Part shown: positions 1 to 9,649 of the stretch, one piece after another
Layout: each line of letters starts with the position of its first letter
Numbering within the stretch: the stretch's first letter is position 1
Source: Rhodothermaceae bacterium
GTDB taxonomy: Bacteria; Bacteroidota; Rhodothermia; Rhodothermales; Bin80
Direction of reading: 5' to 3'
DNA: 64,000 nt
NCBI GenBank assembly: GCA_009838195.1
Contig: VXSC01000031.1
Coordinates: 30,483 to 94,482, forward strand
Position numbers and translations under genes: made by a program
The notes under the pieces: model-generated
Told to the model about the DNA's origin: nothing
The model's input: only the letters and a program-made list of their open reading frames with translations
The model's database searches: none

Positions 1-149
1 TACTCACTTAACTGGGAAGTTTCGTTCCCGGATCTGAGTTGTCTATCGTGAATCACACAATCCGAGTAATCTGAGCCGTTCCAAATTACACATGTGCAAC
101 TACGAACGGCGAATTGCGTACCTAATAACAGTAACATTCTAACCCCATT

Positions 150-482
150 ATGACTTCACAAAACAACAATATAAAAGAGCGGCTCGGAGAGCGCTTTGAA
201 GAAATCAAAGTAGAAGGCTCCCAACTAGTCAACAAAGTGAAAGAACTTGTGCGAGAAGGAAACGCTCGCAAAATATCCATTATCAAAGATGGCCGAACCC
301 TTGCCGAATTCCCAATGTACGTGGGCCTCGTGGGTTCTGGTGCAGCAGTTTTCTTTGCTGCACCGCTCGCCGCGATTGCTGCAATTGCGGCGCTGGTGAC
401 AGAAGTCACAGTACGCATCGAACGTGAGCCTTCTGAAGGCATTGAACGGAGTTCTTCACAAGATTTGGATGACCTGCCGTGA
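150..482 (+). CDS. DUF4342 domain small membrane-associated protein
   Basis: This 110-residue protein has an N-terminal amphipathic region (about residues 8-40, rich in Glu and Lys). A beta-like stretch follows (KISIIKDGRTLAEFP), then a Gly/Ala-rich hydrophobic segment at about 57-85 and an acidic tail. This layout matches the DUF4342 family of small proteins, some of which carry an extra UBA-like domain that is absent here. The function of the family is not established. The stop codon overlaps the GTG start of the next gene (GTGA), so the two are probably translationally coupled. The opposite-strand reading frame over the same DNA has no family resemblance and is taken as a shadow. Confidence 0.75.
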   Translation: MTSQNNNIKERLGERFEEIKVEGSQLVNKVKELVREGNARKISIIKDGRTLAEFPMYVGLVGSGAAVFFAAPLAAIAAIAALVTEVTVRIEREPSEGIERSSSQDLDDLP

Positions 483-1444
483 CTGTACCCTGTAGTGTAG
501 GGAGTGACGATGTCTGTTTGGCCGCCGAACAACTTCAGGACATCGTCCATAAGACTCCCGTTCTCACCTCCAGGACTGTAGATGCACGCATAGGAGCACG
601 CGTGTATTTCAAGTGTGAAAATTTTCAACGCTCGGGAAGTTTTAAATTCCGAGGTGCTTATAACACGTTACGTCAACTTCCAGCTACTACCGAGAAAGTT
701 CTTACGTTTTCTTCCGGCAACCATGCCCAGGCCGTAGCGCTTGCTGGAGCGCTACTGGATACCCAACCCACGATCATCATGCCCCACGATGCCCCTCCGG
801 TAAAACGGGCTGCAACCGCTGGATACGGGGCGAAAATTATTCCCTATGATCGTAATGAGATCAGCCGTGAAGCATTGGCAGAGCAGTTGGCTACAGAGCA
901 GGGACTCCCGATTATTCCGCCGTATGATCACCCATATATTGTCGCTGGTCAAGGGACTGCCGCACTGGAACTGCTACAGGACTATCCAGACTTGGACGTA
1001 CTCCTGGTCCCATGCGGCGGCGGTGGGCTGCTGTCTGGTTCTCTACTTGCGGCCCAAGCGATCAATTCATCGATCCAGGTCGTCGGAGTCGAACCCGGTG
1101 CAGCAAATGATGCTGCACTCAGCTTCAAAAGCGGTGTCCTGCATACGGTACATAATCCGGAAACCATCGCAGATGGTGCTCGCACACCATCACTTGGGGT
1201 CCTGACATTTGAAATCATACGTAACCTCGCACACGATATCGTAACCGTGTCTGACGCGGCAATTCTGTCCGCCATGCAGCTACTGTGGGAGCGAATGAAG
1301 ATCGTTGTTGAACCAACGGGGGCCTTGGGGATGGCTGCACTACTGAGCAAAGCAGCCGATGTAGAAGGGATGAACGTGGGAGTTATTCTGAGTGGCGGGA
1401 ATGTCGGCCTGGATCAAATGCAATCCTATCTCGGTGCGACCTGA
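479..1444 (+). CDS. PLP-dependent threonine/serine dehydratase or serine racemase
   Basis: This 321-residue enzyme belongs to fold-type II PLP enzymes. The PLP lysine is K56 in SGSFKFRGA, the phosphate-binding glycine loop CGGGG is at about 179-183, and SGGN is at about 305-308 near the cofactor ring. The length fits the single-domain serine racemase / catabolic threonine dehydratase group, because no C-terminal ACT regulatory domain is present. Such enzymes deaminate L-threonine or L-serine to 2-oxoacids, or racemise serine; sequence alone does not separate these. It starts at a GTG overlapping the previous stop. It ends one base before the convergent surE stop, leaving no room for a conventional terminator between them. 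Confidence 0.85.
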   Translation: MTVPCSVGSDDVCLAAEQLQDIVHKTPVLTSRTVDARIGARVYFKCENFQRSGSFKFRGAYNTLRQLPATTEKVLTFSSGNHAQAVALAGALLDTQPTIIMPHDAPPVKRAATAGYGAKIIPYDRNEISREALAEQLATEQGLPIIPPYDHPYIVAGQGTAALELLQDYPDLDVLLVPCGGGGLLSGSLLAAQAINSSIQVVGVEPGAANDAALSFKSGVLHTVHNPETIADGARTPSLGVLTFEIIRNLAHDIVTVSDAAILSAMQLLWERMKIVVEPTGALGMAALLSKAADVEGMNVGVILSGGNVGLDQMQSYLGAT

Positions 1445-1445
1445 T

Positions 1446-2246
1446 TTAATCCGTAAGCTCTGACCAACGCCACGTCTTTAGCACATCAATACATCCATGG
1501 GCAGTACGATCATACTGTAGCGGTGTGACTGATACATATCCATTTTCGAGGGCCCCAGTATCGGTGTCGTCACCTGTATCCAATACATTCATCATACCGC
1601 GGTACCAGTAATAAGACCTGTTTGAGGGGTCCGTTCGCCCAACGAAGCCCTCTTCCCATCTTGATCGGGCCTGTCGGGCAACCTGTATGCCTCTAATTTG
1701 AGCCTCGGGTATAGCGGGAATATTTGCACTGAGAACAACACCTCTCGGTAGTTGGCTTCTGAGCACTTTCTGTGCGATCACCTTGGCATAGTTACCGGCA
1801 GGAGAATAATCAGCATCCGGGTCTTTCGAGTCAAGACTGAAGGCAATGGAATCAATCCCATTCACGGACGATTCTGTCGCTGCACTGATTGTGCCTGAAT
1901 AGATTACGTTAATTGCGATGTTGGACCCTCTGTTAATGCCACTGACCGCCAAGTCCGGTTTACGATGTAATAACTCATGCAATGCCAGCTTCATACAATC
2001 ACAGGGGGTTCCGGTAATGCCTAAAGCTCGAATATGACTTAGCTCGTCCCCAAAGTTGTAGGTCTCTACCCGAATAGGATGGTCCAGGGTAATCGAATGT
2101 CCCACTGCAGTTTGATCATCAAGTGGAGCAACGACCATTACATCTCCCACCTCATCCATCGCCTTCGTTAACGCACGAATACCAGGGGAAGTAATCCCAT
2201 CATCATTCGTAACCAAAATCAACGGTCGCCGGCGAGAGCTAATCAT
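1446..2246 (-). CDS. surE: 5'/3'-nucleotidase SurE
   Basis: SurE is a metal-dependent nucleoside monophosphate phosphatase linked to stationary-phase survival. The N-terminal motif ILVTNDDG (about residues 10-17) provides the metal ligands D15 and D16, and VSGINRGSN carries the conserved asparagine. The usual metal-ligand serine in the APxxxxSGxGHSIT loop appears to be threonine here (APLDDQTAVGHSIT, T46). That is a conservative change but not the common residue. The length of 266 residues is normal. It is the last gene of a leftward run starting at dxr, and lies 29 bases after panB. Confidence 0.93.
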   Translation of the reverse strand: MISSRRRPLILVTNDDGITSPGIRALTKAMDEVGDVMVVAPLDDQTAVGHSITLDHPIRVETYNFGDELSHIRALGITGTPCDCMKLALHELLHRKPDLAVSGINRGSNIAINVIYSGTISAATESSVNGIDSIAFSLDSKDPDADYSPAGNYAKVIAQKVLRSQLPRGVVLSANIPAIPEAQIRGIQVARQARSRWEEGFVGRTDPSNRSYYWYRGMMNVLDTGDDTDTGALENGYVSVTPLQYDRTAHGCIDVLKTWRWSELTD

Positions 2247-2275
2247 TTTCCTAATTCTTGATGAAAAGCCACAAA

Positions 2276-3082
2276 CTAATAACTCTCCTCGGATGATGGA
2301 AAAGAATGACTCCGCACATCTTCCACATAATTCTTAACAGAGTCTGAAATCGAATCTATTAGATTCGCATAGCGGCGGACAAAACGTGGATGAAAATCAT
2401 CATTTAACCCCAGTGCATCGTTGATCACCAGTATTTGACCATCACATGCATTCCCCGCTCCAATACCAATCGTCGGAATGCTCAATGACGCCGAGATCTC
2501 CCCAGCTAATTTAGCAGGAATTTTCTCTAACACAATAGCAAAACAACCTGCTTTCTCAAGCGCAAGTGCATCCTGCCGGAGTTGATCGGCCTCCTCTGGC
2601 TCTCTGGCACGCACCTTGTAAGTCCCAAATCGGTAAATGCTCTGAGGAGTCAACCCTAGATGACCCATGACCGGGATCCCTGCGTGAAGAATCCGCTCCA
2701 TCGTGGGCACAACAGCCGTTCCCCCCTCTATCTTTACTGCATGCGCCCCTGCCTCCTTCATCACACGAATTGAGGAAATCAATGCTTCTTTGCTGTTCCC
2801 CTGATAGGCGCCAAATGGCAGGTCCACAATGACAAGAGCTCGCTTTACGGCTCGAACGACACACTGAGCATGATAAATCATGTGCTCTAGCGTGATCGGA
2901 AGAGTCGTTTCGTGTCCGGCCACGACATTCGAAGCCGAATCCCCTACCAAGATAGCATCTACACCTGCACGGTCTAATATGCGTGCCATGGTGTAGTCGT
3001 ATGCCGTAAGCATCGCAATCGGGATGCTGGCATCCTTCAACTGGCGGAACGTCTGGGTCGTAACCCGCCTAACGCCTTCCAT
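2276..3082 (-). CDS. panB: 3-methyl-2-oxobutanoate hydroxymethyltransferase (PanB)
   Basis: PanB transfers a hydroxymethyl group from 5,10-methylenetetrahydrofolate to 2-oxoisovalerate, giving ketopantoate for pantothenate and CoA synthesis. Family motifs are clear: MLTAYD (about 24-29), the metal-binding VGDS (46-49), [16 protein letters not shown], the catalytic-glutamate segment LEKIPAKLA and GIGAG. The length of 268 residues is typical. No other pantothenate gene (panC, panD) is nearby; it sits between ompH and surE in the leftward envelope block. The start at 3082 leaves 43 bases after the upstream ompH stop. Confidence 0.95.
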   Translation of the reverse strand: MEGVRRVTTQTFRQLKDASIPIAMLTAYDYTMARILDRAGVDAILVGDSASNVVAGHETTLPITLEHMIYHAQCVVRAVKRALVIVDLPFGAYQGNSKEALISSIRVMKEAGAHAVKIEGGTAVVPTMERILHAGIPVMGHLGLTPQSIYRFGTYKVRAREPEEADQLRQDALALEKAGCFAIVLEKIPAKLAGEISASLSIPTIGIGAGNACDGQILVINDALGLNDDFHPRFVRRYANLIDSISDSVKNYVEDVRSHSFPSSEESY

Positions 3083-3125
3083 GAAAATGGGGGTCTATTT
3101 CGTTGGAGGCGGTTTGCAAAGCCCT

Positions 3126-3710
3126 TTAGTTGCCTGCAGCCTGCATCGCCGCGTCAACATCAATCCCTAACTCCCGAGCGACCTCAAGAGTAATATCTGT
3201 AATCCGATCTTCGTTCACATAGAGCAGGATCGGCTGCGCCGGTCCCGCCTGGGTGCGAAGTACGAGATCAAGATTTTTCTCTGCGGCAATCGTTTGGATT
3301 GCTGTATCCACCTGCTGGTAGATTGGCCCCATGAGGTCTAGTTCACGTTGGACCAACTCCTGCTCCAACTCTCCAGCTTTGCTGCGGAGTTCTTCTTCCA
3401 AAGAAATCAGCTCCTGCTCACGTTCCTGTCGGCGCTCCTCTGATAGTAAAGCCCGCTGCGTTTGATAGCGTTCCACCTTGCCAGCAAGATCTTCCTGCAT
3501 ACTTTGAAGAATCCGTTGCCCACTTTCCAACTCCGCCTGCAGTTCCTCCTGGATCGTTCGAGTTTGGGGCATATTCGAGATCAGTACCTCATGATCCGTG
3601 TAGCCAATCCGCAGGGCTGGAAGCTGTTGTGCCTGTGAGGCAGTTGCAAAACCAAGAAATAACACAGCGAAAAGAAAACCAGTGCTGCGTTTAAGCGAAA
3701 TGAGTCGCAT
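3126..3710 (-). CDS. OmpH/Skp family periplasmic chaperone (second copy)
   Basis: This 194-residue OmpH/Skp-like protein has a Sec signal peptide (about 1-27, ending ATASQAQ). A beta strand follows (LRIGYTDHEVLISNMPQ), then a long Glu/Arg/Gln-rich coiled coil of about 45-130, and a C-terminal strand region (LDLVLRTQ, ILLYVNEDRITDIT). Skp trimers hold unfolded outer-membrane proteins in the periplasm and pass them to the BAM complex. It is the second of two tandem paralogues directly downstream of bamA, an arrangement common in Bacteroidota. It is separated from the first copy by 28 bases. Confidence 0.88.
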   Translation of the reverse strand: MRLISLKRSTGFLFAVLFLGFATASQAQQLPALRIGYTDHEVLISNMPQTRTIQEELQAELESGQRILQSMQEDLAGKVERYQTQRALLSEERRQEREQELISLEEELRSKAGELEQELVQRELDLMGPIYQQVDTAIQTIAAEKNLDLVLRTQAGPAQPILLYVNEDRITDITLEVARELGIDVDAAMQAAGN

Positions 3711-3738
3711 AAGATTATTTTAATTTAAAGTGTGAAGC

Positions 3739-4278
3739 TTACCGCCCAAGATTGGTGCGGGTGATATCAATGCCCAACTCCTCGAGAACGAGATCTGTAA
3801 TGTCGAGCTTTTCATTCGTGTATAAAAAAACAAAATCGCCGCCTCGGTCAAACACATAATCATAACCCTCCGCTTCTGCTACCTCCTCAATCGCGATCAG
3901 AACTTTTTCCTGAATCGGACGCAGGATCTGCTCTTGCTGCTCAAATAACTGTCCTTCCGGCCCGAAATATTGCCGCCGTAAACGCTCCAGTTCTTCTTCT
4001 GCTGCAATGATTTCATTTTGTTTTTGCTGACGTGACTCAGCAGTGTATAAAAGTTCTCGAGCCTGGTATTCCTGGAACATCTCATCCAGTCTGTCCTGAC
4101 GCTCGGCGAGATCCTGTTCCCACTGTTCGGCAACCCTGTCCAAGGACTGCTGTGCCGTTGAGAACTCTGGATAATTGTCGTAAATCAAATCCGAATCAAC
4201 GTAGGCGATTTTCTGCTGTGCGAGAACCGCAGTAGCGGTCCACACGAAAATCAACCCGAAACTGAATAGCGTTCTCAT
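3739..4278 (-). CDS. OmpH/Skp family periplasmic chaperone (first copy)
   Basis: The start is set at the ATG at 4278, because it gives a good signal peptide (MRTLFSFG to TAVLAQ). An open frame extends further upstream into bamA but has no signal character. The protein of about 179 residues shows the Skp layout: strand QKIAYVDSDLIYDNYPEF, a coiled coil with many Gln and Glu, then YDYVFDRGG and DITDLVLEELGI. The last motif is shared with the neighbouring paralogue. It should act as a periplasmic holdase for nascent outer-membrane proteins. It lies 25 bases downstream of bamA, and co-transcription with it is likely. Confidence 0.9.
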   Translation of the reverse strand: MRTLFSFGLIFVWTATAVLAQQKIAYVDSDLIYDNYPEFSTAQQSLDRVAEQWEQDLAERQDRLDEMFQEYQARELLYTAESRQQKQNEIIAAEEELERLRRQYFGPEGQLFEQQEQILRPIQEKVLIAIEEVAEAEGYDYVFDRGGDFVFLYTNEKLDITDLVLEELGIDITRTNLGR

Positions 4279-4303
4279 TACGTGTGACGATTTGTATATA
4301 AAT

Positions 4304-6805
4304 CTAGTTGAATCCCTGGCCAAGTGTAAACTGGAAAAACCACTTTCTTGAGCCATCATGGTTTGATTGCTGACCTGAGATCGGTGCAAACTCATCAAAA
4401 TTATACCCATATGCAACTTCCAGCATTCCTAATATCGGCAGGAATAAACGTGCACCTACACCAGCCGAACGATAAAGTTGCCGCGGATTGTACGTTTGAA
4501 ACGTATCCCAGGTGTTCGCAGCGTCCATGAAAAGATAGGGTGCCGCGGTGAGTTGTGGAGTTTGAACAGCAAGAACACGTAACTCCGACGTGAATTTATT
4601 CAACACACGTCCACCAACAGCTTCTTCACCGCGACGGGGGCCAAGTACCCGGGCAGGATACCCACGCATATAGATAATATCCTTCCCAAAATTGTTTCGA
4701 TATCCCTGGACATCGAAGGGTGATCCACCGACAACATAGCGTTCGAATAGCACATCTCCACCAGTAAGTGAGCCGATGTAACCAAAGTCTGCTGAAAAAC
4801 TCGCGGTGAGTTTCCTCAAGATCGGCGCATTCCAACTCGTGGTGAGCTTCCATTTGTGATACTGTATAAAATTCTTTATCGGTAGGGCCAATTCCCCTGA
4901 AAGCAGAAATGTCGAGCCTGCCGTCGGGAAGACTGGATGATCCACCGAACTCCGCGACAATGCCTGACGCACCGTGATCTGTTGGCTCCGGCCAAGTGGA
5001 AGTACTGACGTATAGTTCCGGTTTGAATAGAACTGATATCCCAATGATGTACTGGTACTGAACTTATCATCCGGCCACCTCAGTCGCTGTTCATAGAAGA
5101 CACGTGCATTGGTATTTGCGAACCCAAGATCCCTGTCATCCTCATCATCTTCGCCAAAGAAGCTATACCCGTAAAACCCCAATCCACTGAATCTCGAATG
5201 CGATATCTGAAAGCCAACCGGGGTTGGCTTGCCACGTAGCCAGGGCTCGGTAAAGCCAAGAGAATAACTCTGGTATTGTCTACCACTGGTCTGAAGGCTG
5301 ACAGAAAGCTGCTGACCATCCCCGGAAGGTAGTGGTCGCCAGGCCCCAGGCTTAAAGAAATCCTGTACACTGAAATTGTTGAACCCGAAACGCAGCATTA
5401 AAATCACTCCCCATCGGCCATACGTACCACTAAGCTCCAACTGATCACTGCCAACCTCTTCAAGGTTGTAGGTTAGGTTCACTTCCTTTTCCTCTGTATC
5501 CAAATCAATAGAGGGCCCTGCCCCAAGCTTTTCTTGATCGAAATATTTCAACTGGGACAATCGCCGGATCGTCTCCTGGATCAACTCCCTGCTGAATGTC
5601 TGCCCAGGGATGGTATACAACTCCCGGCGCACAACATGCTCTTTGGTCTTGTCGTTTCCGGCTATTGTGATCTCTCCAAAATTGAAAATATCTCCCTCGT
5701 AGAGGTCATAGTAAAGATCCAATGAATCTCCCTCCAGAACCCGCACTTCAGGCTCTACACGAAAGAGCATGTGTCCCCGGTTCATGTACAGGCTTGATAC
5801 GTCACTACTCGCCTGATTACCGTGCAGGTTTTGCTCAATCCGTTCGGAGTTGTAAGTATCCCCCGGCTCGACCCCTAAAGCAGACGATAATACTTCATCA
5901 GGATAGATCGTATTTCCTTCCCACTCCACGTTTCTTATATGATATTGCGGTCCTTCATGGAGCTCGAGAGATACAACCATTCCCGGCTTTTCCCCTGAAG
6001 TATCCAGCCATACAGAGTCCTTTAGCACTCTGGCATCGTAGTATCCTTTCGAGTTAAAGTGATTGATGAGATTCACCTTGTCCTCCTCGTAGAGCATACG
6101 ATCAAACCGAGCTTTGCGCCAAAAGAAAATCGAACGTCTGGGTTTTGTCTTTTTGAGTTTCCGGCGTACGGATCGGCTACTAATATTTTCGTTTCCTGAG
6201 ACCAGAACCTCCCGGATCCTCACCTTCTCCCCCTGATCAATTGCAAACTCAAGGTTGACTGTATTTTCGGGGCCTGGAGTCCGGTTCACCTCCACCTCTG
6301 CAAGCATGAATCCTTTCTCTGCAAAATGATCTTTGATCACCTGAATGGATCGCTCCAGGTCCGCAGGTCGAACACGTGTTCCCTTAAACAATGTGACCTT
6401 ATCCGCAAGCTTCCGCCGATCCTTCTTTTTAATTCCTGAAAATGTAAACTCTGCTAATTGTGGCTCTTCCGTAAGCTGAATCAGTAGAAAAACACCGTTA
6501 CCTGCCCGGCGCTCTTCTACGATCTTCACATCTGAAAAAACACGCAACCTGTAAATACTCCGTATTGCTTCAGAGATCGCAGGATCCCCCGGTAGAACCA
6601 CGGTTTGCCCCACGGCCAGCCCACTGCTTCGAATCGCAAAACTTTGCATCGTTTCCCCCTCTACTCCCTCAACAGAGATTCCCAGAATCTCAAGCTCTTC
6701 GGGAACAGAGGGGCGATTATTGGCCAATAAGCTTCCAGAAAGTCCCTGGGCTGCGACGGTATTGACACTGACAGTTAAAATGAAAAGCAGAAGTGTGGTG
6801 CGCAT
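4304..6805 (-). CDS. bamA: Outer membrane protein assembly factor BamA
   Basis: BamA is the essential Omp85 barrel that folds proteins into the outer membrane. The start at 6805 is chosen because it gives a signal peptide (MRTTLLLFILT to VAAQ); the frame extends 87 bases upstream without signal character. The protein of about 833 residues has consecutive POTRA-like domains over roughly the first half (for example FTFSGIKKKDRRKL and VLVSGNENISSRSV). A C-terminal beta barrel follows. The usual VRGY/F loop motif reads VQGYR here (in GGSPFDVQGYR). The barrel ends in FQFTLGQGFN, so the usual terminal Phe is followed by Asn. Neighbours rseP upstream and two ompH genes downstream fit an envelope-biogenesis operon. 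Confidence 0.95.
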   Translation of the reverse strand: MRTTLLLFILTVSVNTVAAQGLSGSLLANNRPSVPEELEILGISVEGVEGETMQSFAIRSSGLAVGQTVVLPGDPAISEAIRSIYRLRVFSDVKIVEERRAGNGVFLLIQLTEEPQLAEFTFSGIKKKDRRKLADKVTLFKGTRVRPADLERSIQVIKDHFAEKGFMLAEVEVNRTPGPENTVNLEFAIDQGEKVRIREVLVSGNENISSRSVRRKLKKTKPRRSIFFWRKARFDRMLYEEDKVNLINHFNSKGYYDARVLKDSVWLDTSGEKPGMVVSLELHEGPQYHIRNVEWEGNTIYPDEVLSSALGVEPGDTYNSERIEQNLHGNQASSDVSSLYMNRGHMLFRVEPEVRVLEGDSLDLYYDLYEGDIFNFGEITIAGNDKTKEHVVRRELYTIPGQTFSRELIQETIRRLSQLKYFDQEKLGAGPSIDLDTEEKEVNLTYNLEEVGSDQLELSGTYGRWGVILMLRFGFNNFSVQDFFKPGAWRPLPSGDGQQLSVSLQTSGRQYQSYSLGFTEPWLRGKPTPVGFQISHSRFSGLGFYGYSFFGEDDEDDRDLGFANTNARVFYEQRLRWPDDKFSTSTSLGYQFYSNRNYTSVLPLGRSQQITVRQALSRSSVDHPVFPTAGSTFLLSGELALPIKNFIQYHKWKLTTSWNAPILRKLTASFSADFGYIGSLTGGDVLFERYVVGGSPFDVQGYRNNFGKDIIYMRGYPARVLGPRRGEEAVGGRVLNKFTSELRVLAVQTPQLTAAPYLFMDAANTWDTFQTYNPRQLYRSAGVGARLFLPILGMLEVAYGYNFDEFAPISGQQSNHDGSRKWFFQFTLGQGFN

Positions 6806-6938
6806 GACGATTCGATCAGGAAAGGAATGAGAGTATTGTAGCGCAGCTTTATAGAACCCCTTTGGCGGGGTTCTTGTTTCTGCACTACCCATAAACGAAG
6901 AGAATCTGCTCGTTCGTACAAATCGCTTACAGCCTCAG

Positions 6939-8423
6939 TTATTCTGCCCCAGCCTCTGTTTCATCAACTTGGCAGACTACGGGCTCTACTTCACTGGCCT
7001 CATTACCCCGGGAACTGAATGCTCGGATGACATCGTTGGTAATCAGGAATGCCATCAAAATCAGTAAAAGGATCATCCCTGCCTGTTGCAGGAAAATACG
7101 CACTTTGAGAGGCGGCTCCTTGCGTGTAAATAATTCGTAAAAGAGGAACATTAAATGCCCTCCATCTAAAACGGGGATCGGCAGAATATTTACTATTGCC
7201 AGGGTGATCGAAAGCATGGCCACGATAAACCAAAACGGGCGTGCTCCACTGCTTGCCGCCTCTCCAATCACATTCGCCACCATCACCGGCCCTCCCAGGT
7301 TATCCCGAACACTCTCCTTGCCTGAAACGATCCGCCACAAACTGGTGGTGATCGCTTGCGTGTTCTCCCCGGTATCCTTCAATCCAATCCCCACTGACTC
7401 GATCAGTCCATGATCGACCTGCGTCCGTGCGACACCGATCCCAATCACATAATCACATCTCGGGTTCATGACCGGCACCACCACGGCCTCATATGCAACC
7501 GAGCGCTGCCCCTCATCCCGTTCCCATGCAACCAGAAGCGAATCCCCGCCTGAAGTGTCAATATGATCAATCAAGTCCAGCCAGTACTTCACGGGGCTTT
7601 GGTTCACGGCGGTGATACGGTCACCCACCTGCAATCCAGCCAATTCCGCAGGCATTCCTTCCGCAACGGACCCAAGCGTACTGGGCCAGGCATAGATCCC
7701 CAGTCCATAGAGTCCTCCGGCTTCCAGCTCCTGAACTCGGGTCATCAGGTTTCCCGGTGCCGGAAGCGTCAGAGTCTGGCCATCCCGCTCCACTTCAAAT
7801 GCGAGTTCGTCCGTCAATATTGAATTCAGAGGAATGTCGGGGCCGCCCGGCTCGTAGATGTATTCCCCAATTGCGAGTAGGCGATCTCCGGTCTGCATCC
7901 CAACATCAACGGACGCAACCGAACTGTCCGCGACAAAGATGGTCCCGTCTTCCGTGTGGGCATAATTACTGGTCCCAAACGCCCACGTGAGTGCAAAAAA
8001 GATGACGAAAGCCAGAACCATGTTCATGATCACACCTGCGCTGATGACAATCATGCGCTGCCAGAGAGGCTTTGACCGAAATTCATCGGGTTGCGGCTCC
8101 TCGTCTTTGAAGTCCGTATCCAGACTTTCGTCCACCATGCCAGCAATTTTTACGTATCCTCCGAGCGGCGTTATCCCCAGAACATACTCGGTCTGACCAA
8201 AACGCTTCTTCAATATGTTTGGGGGAAATCCGATCGAAAAGCGATCCACCCGCATACCAAATGCCCGCGCTGCCCAGAAATGACCCAACTCGTGCACGAA
8301 CACGAGAATCATCAGGGCCGGAATAAATGTGAAAAGAATCCAGAGAATGCTCACAGCAGCACCAAAATTTATTGCTCGGCTACGGTATACTTCACAGCGT
8401 GAAGGTGTTCCGTCCGGCCGCAT
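6939..8423 (-). CDS. rseP: Site-2 intramembrane metalloprotease RseP
   Basis: RseP cleaves anti-sigma factors or signal peptide remnants within the inner membrane. The zinc motif HELGH is at about residues 44-48 in the first membrane segment. The second catalytic motif is in NILPIPVLDGGH near the C-terminus. Two PDZ-like regions lie between them (GDRLLAIGEY and GDRITAVNQS), along with several hydrophobic helices. The ATG at 8423 overlaps the 3' end of dxr by 32 bases. A GTG at 8354, just before the first membrane helix, would give about 471 residues and avoid the overlap, so the true start is uncertain. The order dxr-rseP-bamA is conserved in many bacteria. Confidence 0.93.
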   Translation of the reverse strand: MRPDGTPSRCEVYRSRAINFGAAVSILWILFTFIPALMILVFVHELGHFWAARAFGMRVDRFSIGFPPNILKKRFGQTEYVLGITPLGGYVKIAGMVDESLDTDFKDEEPQPDEFRSKPLWQRMIVISAGVIMNMVLAFVIFFALTWAFGTSNYAHTEDGTIFVADSSVASVDVGMQTGDRLLAIGEYIYEPGGPDIPLNSILTDELAFEVERDGQTLTLPAPGNLMTRVQELEAGGLYGLGIYAWPSTLGSVAEGMPAELAGLQVGDRITAVNQSPVKYWLDLIDHIDTSGGDSLLVAWERDEGQRSVAYEAVVVPVMNPRCDYVIGIGVARTQVDHGLIESVGIGLKDTGENTQAITTSLWRIVSGKESVRDNLGGPVMVANVIGEAASSGARPFWFIVAMLSITLAIVNILPIPVLDGGHLMFLFYELFTRKEPPLKVRIFLQQAGMILLLILMAFLITNDVIRAFSSRGNEASEVEPVVCQVDETEAGAE

Positions 8424-9570
8424 CCAACACGTAGCGGCGGGTAAGCTGATCTACATGTACTACCTCCTCGTACGTGCTCAAAACCGGGCCAGACAGTTCG
8501 CTGAGTGCTCTTTCGATCATATGCGGGATCCCCATAAAGCTGAGCTTCTCTTTCAAAAAAAGATCTACGGCCGCTTCATTGGCAGCATTTAAGACGGCGG
8601 ATGCATTCCCTCCCGCCTCTAACGCCTCCATTGCCAGACGTAAACAGGGGAATTTTTTCAGGTTGGGTGGATGGAATTCCAGCGACTGGGAACGAGTCCA
8701 ATCTATACGCCCTTCGGGGAGTGACCACCGATCCGGGTAACTGAGTGCATACTGAATGGGCAGCCTCATATCCGGCAAGCTGAGCTGCGCTTTCACCGAT
8801 CCATCTTTGAATAATACCATGGAGTGGATGATGGACTGTGGGTGTACGACAATATCGATCTGTTTCTCTGTAAGCCCAAACAGCCAATAGGCTTCAATCA
8901 CCTCTAGCCCCTTATTCATCATTGTGGCCGAGTCAATGGTTACTTTGGGCCCCATATCCCAATTAGGATGTTTGAGTGCCTCCTGGGGGGTAATTTTGTC
9001 AAGCATGTGGGGCACACTGTTCCAGAAAGGGCCTCCAGAGGCAGTGAGAAGGATTTTCTCGACATTATTGATCCCGCCGTCTTCCAGGCATTGAAACACT
9101 GCGGAGTGCTCGCTATCAACGGGGATGATCGTGGCGCCATGGGCCCGGGCCGCTTCCATTGCAAGATCCCCTGCAGCAACCAGGGTTTCTTTGTTTGCCA
9201 GTGCCAACGCCTTCCCCGCAGTCAGAGCGGACAAGACCGACTTTAGTCCCGCAACTCCCGTGGCGGCTCCCAGCACGATATCCGCTTTCGGGAGCGTTGC
9301 ACACCTGCATACCCCCTCCTCGCCTTCAAGTACCTGAATCCCCGTGCCCTGGAGTTTTTTCTGAAGTTCTGCAAACTTGGACTCATCTGCCACAGCAACA
9401 ACTTCTGGAGAAAATTCATAAGCCTGGCTCACTAAAAGATCGATACTCCGATTGGCCGAGAGTGCTACCACGCGTAATCGCTCCGGATGTCTCCGAACAA
9501 TATCCAGGCACTGCGTCCCGATAGATCCAGTCGAACCTATAATACTGATACCACGCTGCTGCTCAGTCAT
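8392..9570 (-). CDS. dxr: 1-deoxy-D-xylulose 5-phosphate reductoisomerase
   Basis: Dxr converts DXP to 2-C-methyl-D-erythritol 4-phosphate with NADPH, the committed step of the MEP isoprenoid pathway. The NADPH loop GSTGSIG is at about residues 12-18. Metal and substrate motifs follow: ANKETLV, PVDSEHSA, SGGPF, MMNKGLEVIEA and HPQSIIHSM. The length of 392 residues is normal. It is the first gene of the leftward envelope block and diverges from the TPR gene at 9650. The 79-base gap between them must therefore hold promoters for both directions. Confidence 0.96.
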   Translation of the reverse strand: MTEQQRGISIIGSTGSIGTQCLDIVRRHPERLRVVALSANRSIDLLVSQAYEFSPEVVAVADESKFAELQKKLQGTGIQVLEGEEGVCRCATLPKADIVLGAATGVAGLKSVLSALTAGKALALANKETLVAAGDLAMEAARAHGATIIPVDSEHSAVFQCLEDGGINNVEKILLTASGGPFWNSVPHMLDKITPQEALKHPNWDMGPKVTIDSATMMNKGLEVIEAYWLFGLTEKQIDIVVHPQSIIHSMVLFKDGSVKAQLSLPDMRLPIQYALSYPDRWSLPEGRIDWTRSQSLEFHPPNLKKFPCLRLAMEALEAGGNASAVLNAANEAAVDLFLKEKLSFMGIPHMIERALSELSGPVLSTYEEVVHVDQLTRRYVLDAAGRNTFTL

Positions 9571-9649
9571 TAACTGTGATTCCCCTTATCTTGGAGCACC
9601 TTAAAATACGGCCTAGCACTCTCTTAACACTTACGAGTTCACGGCTTTG

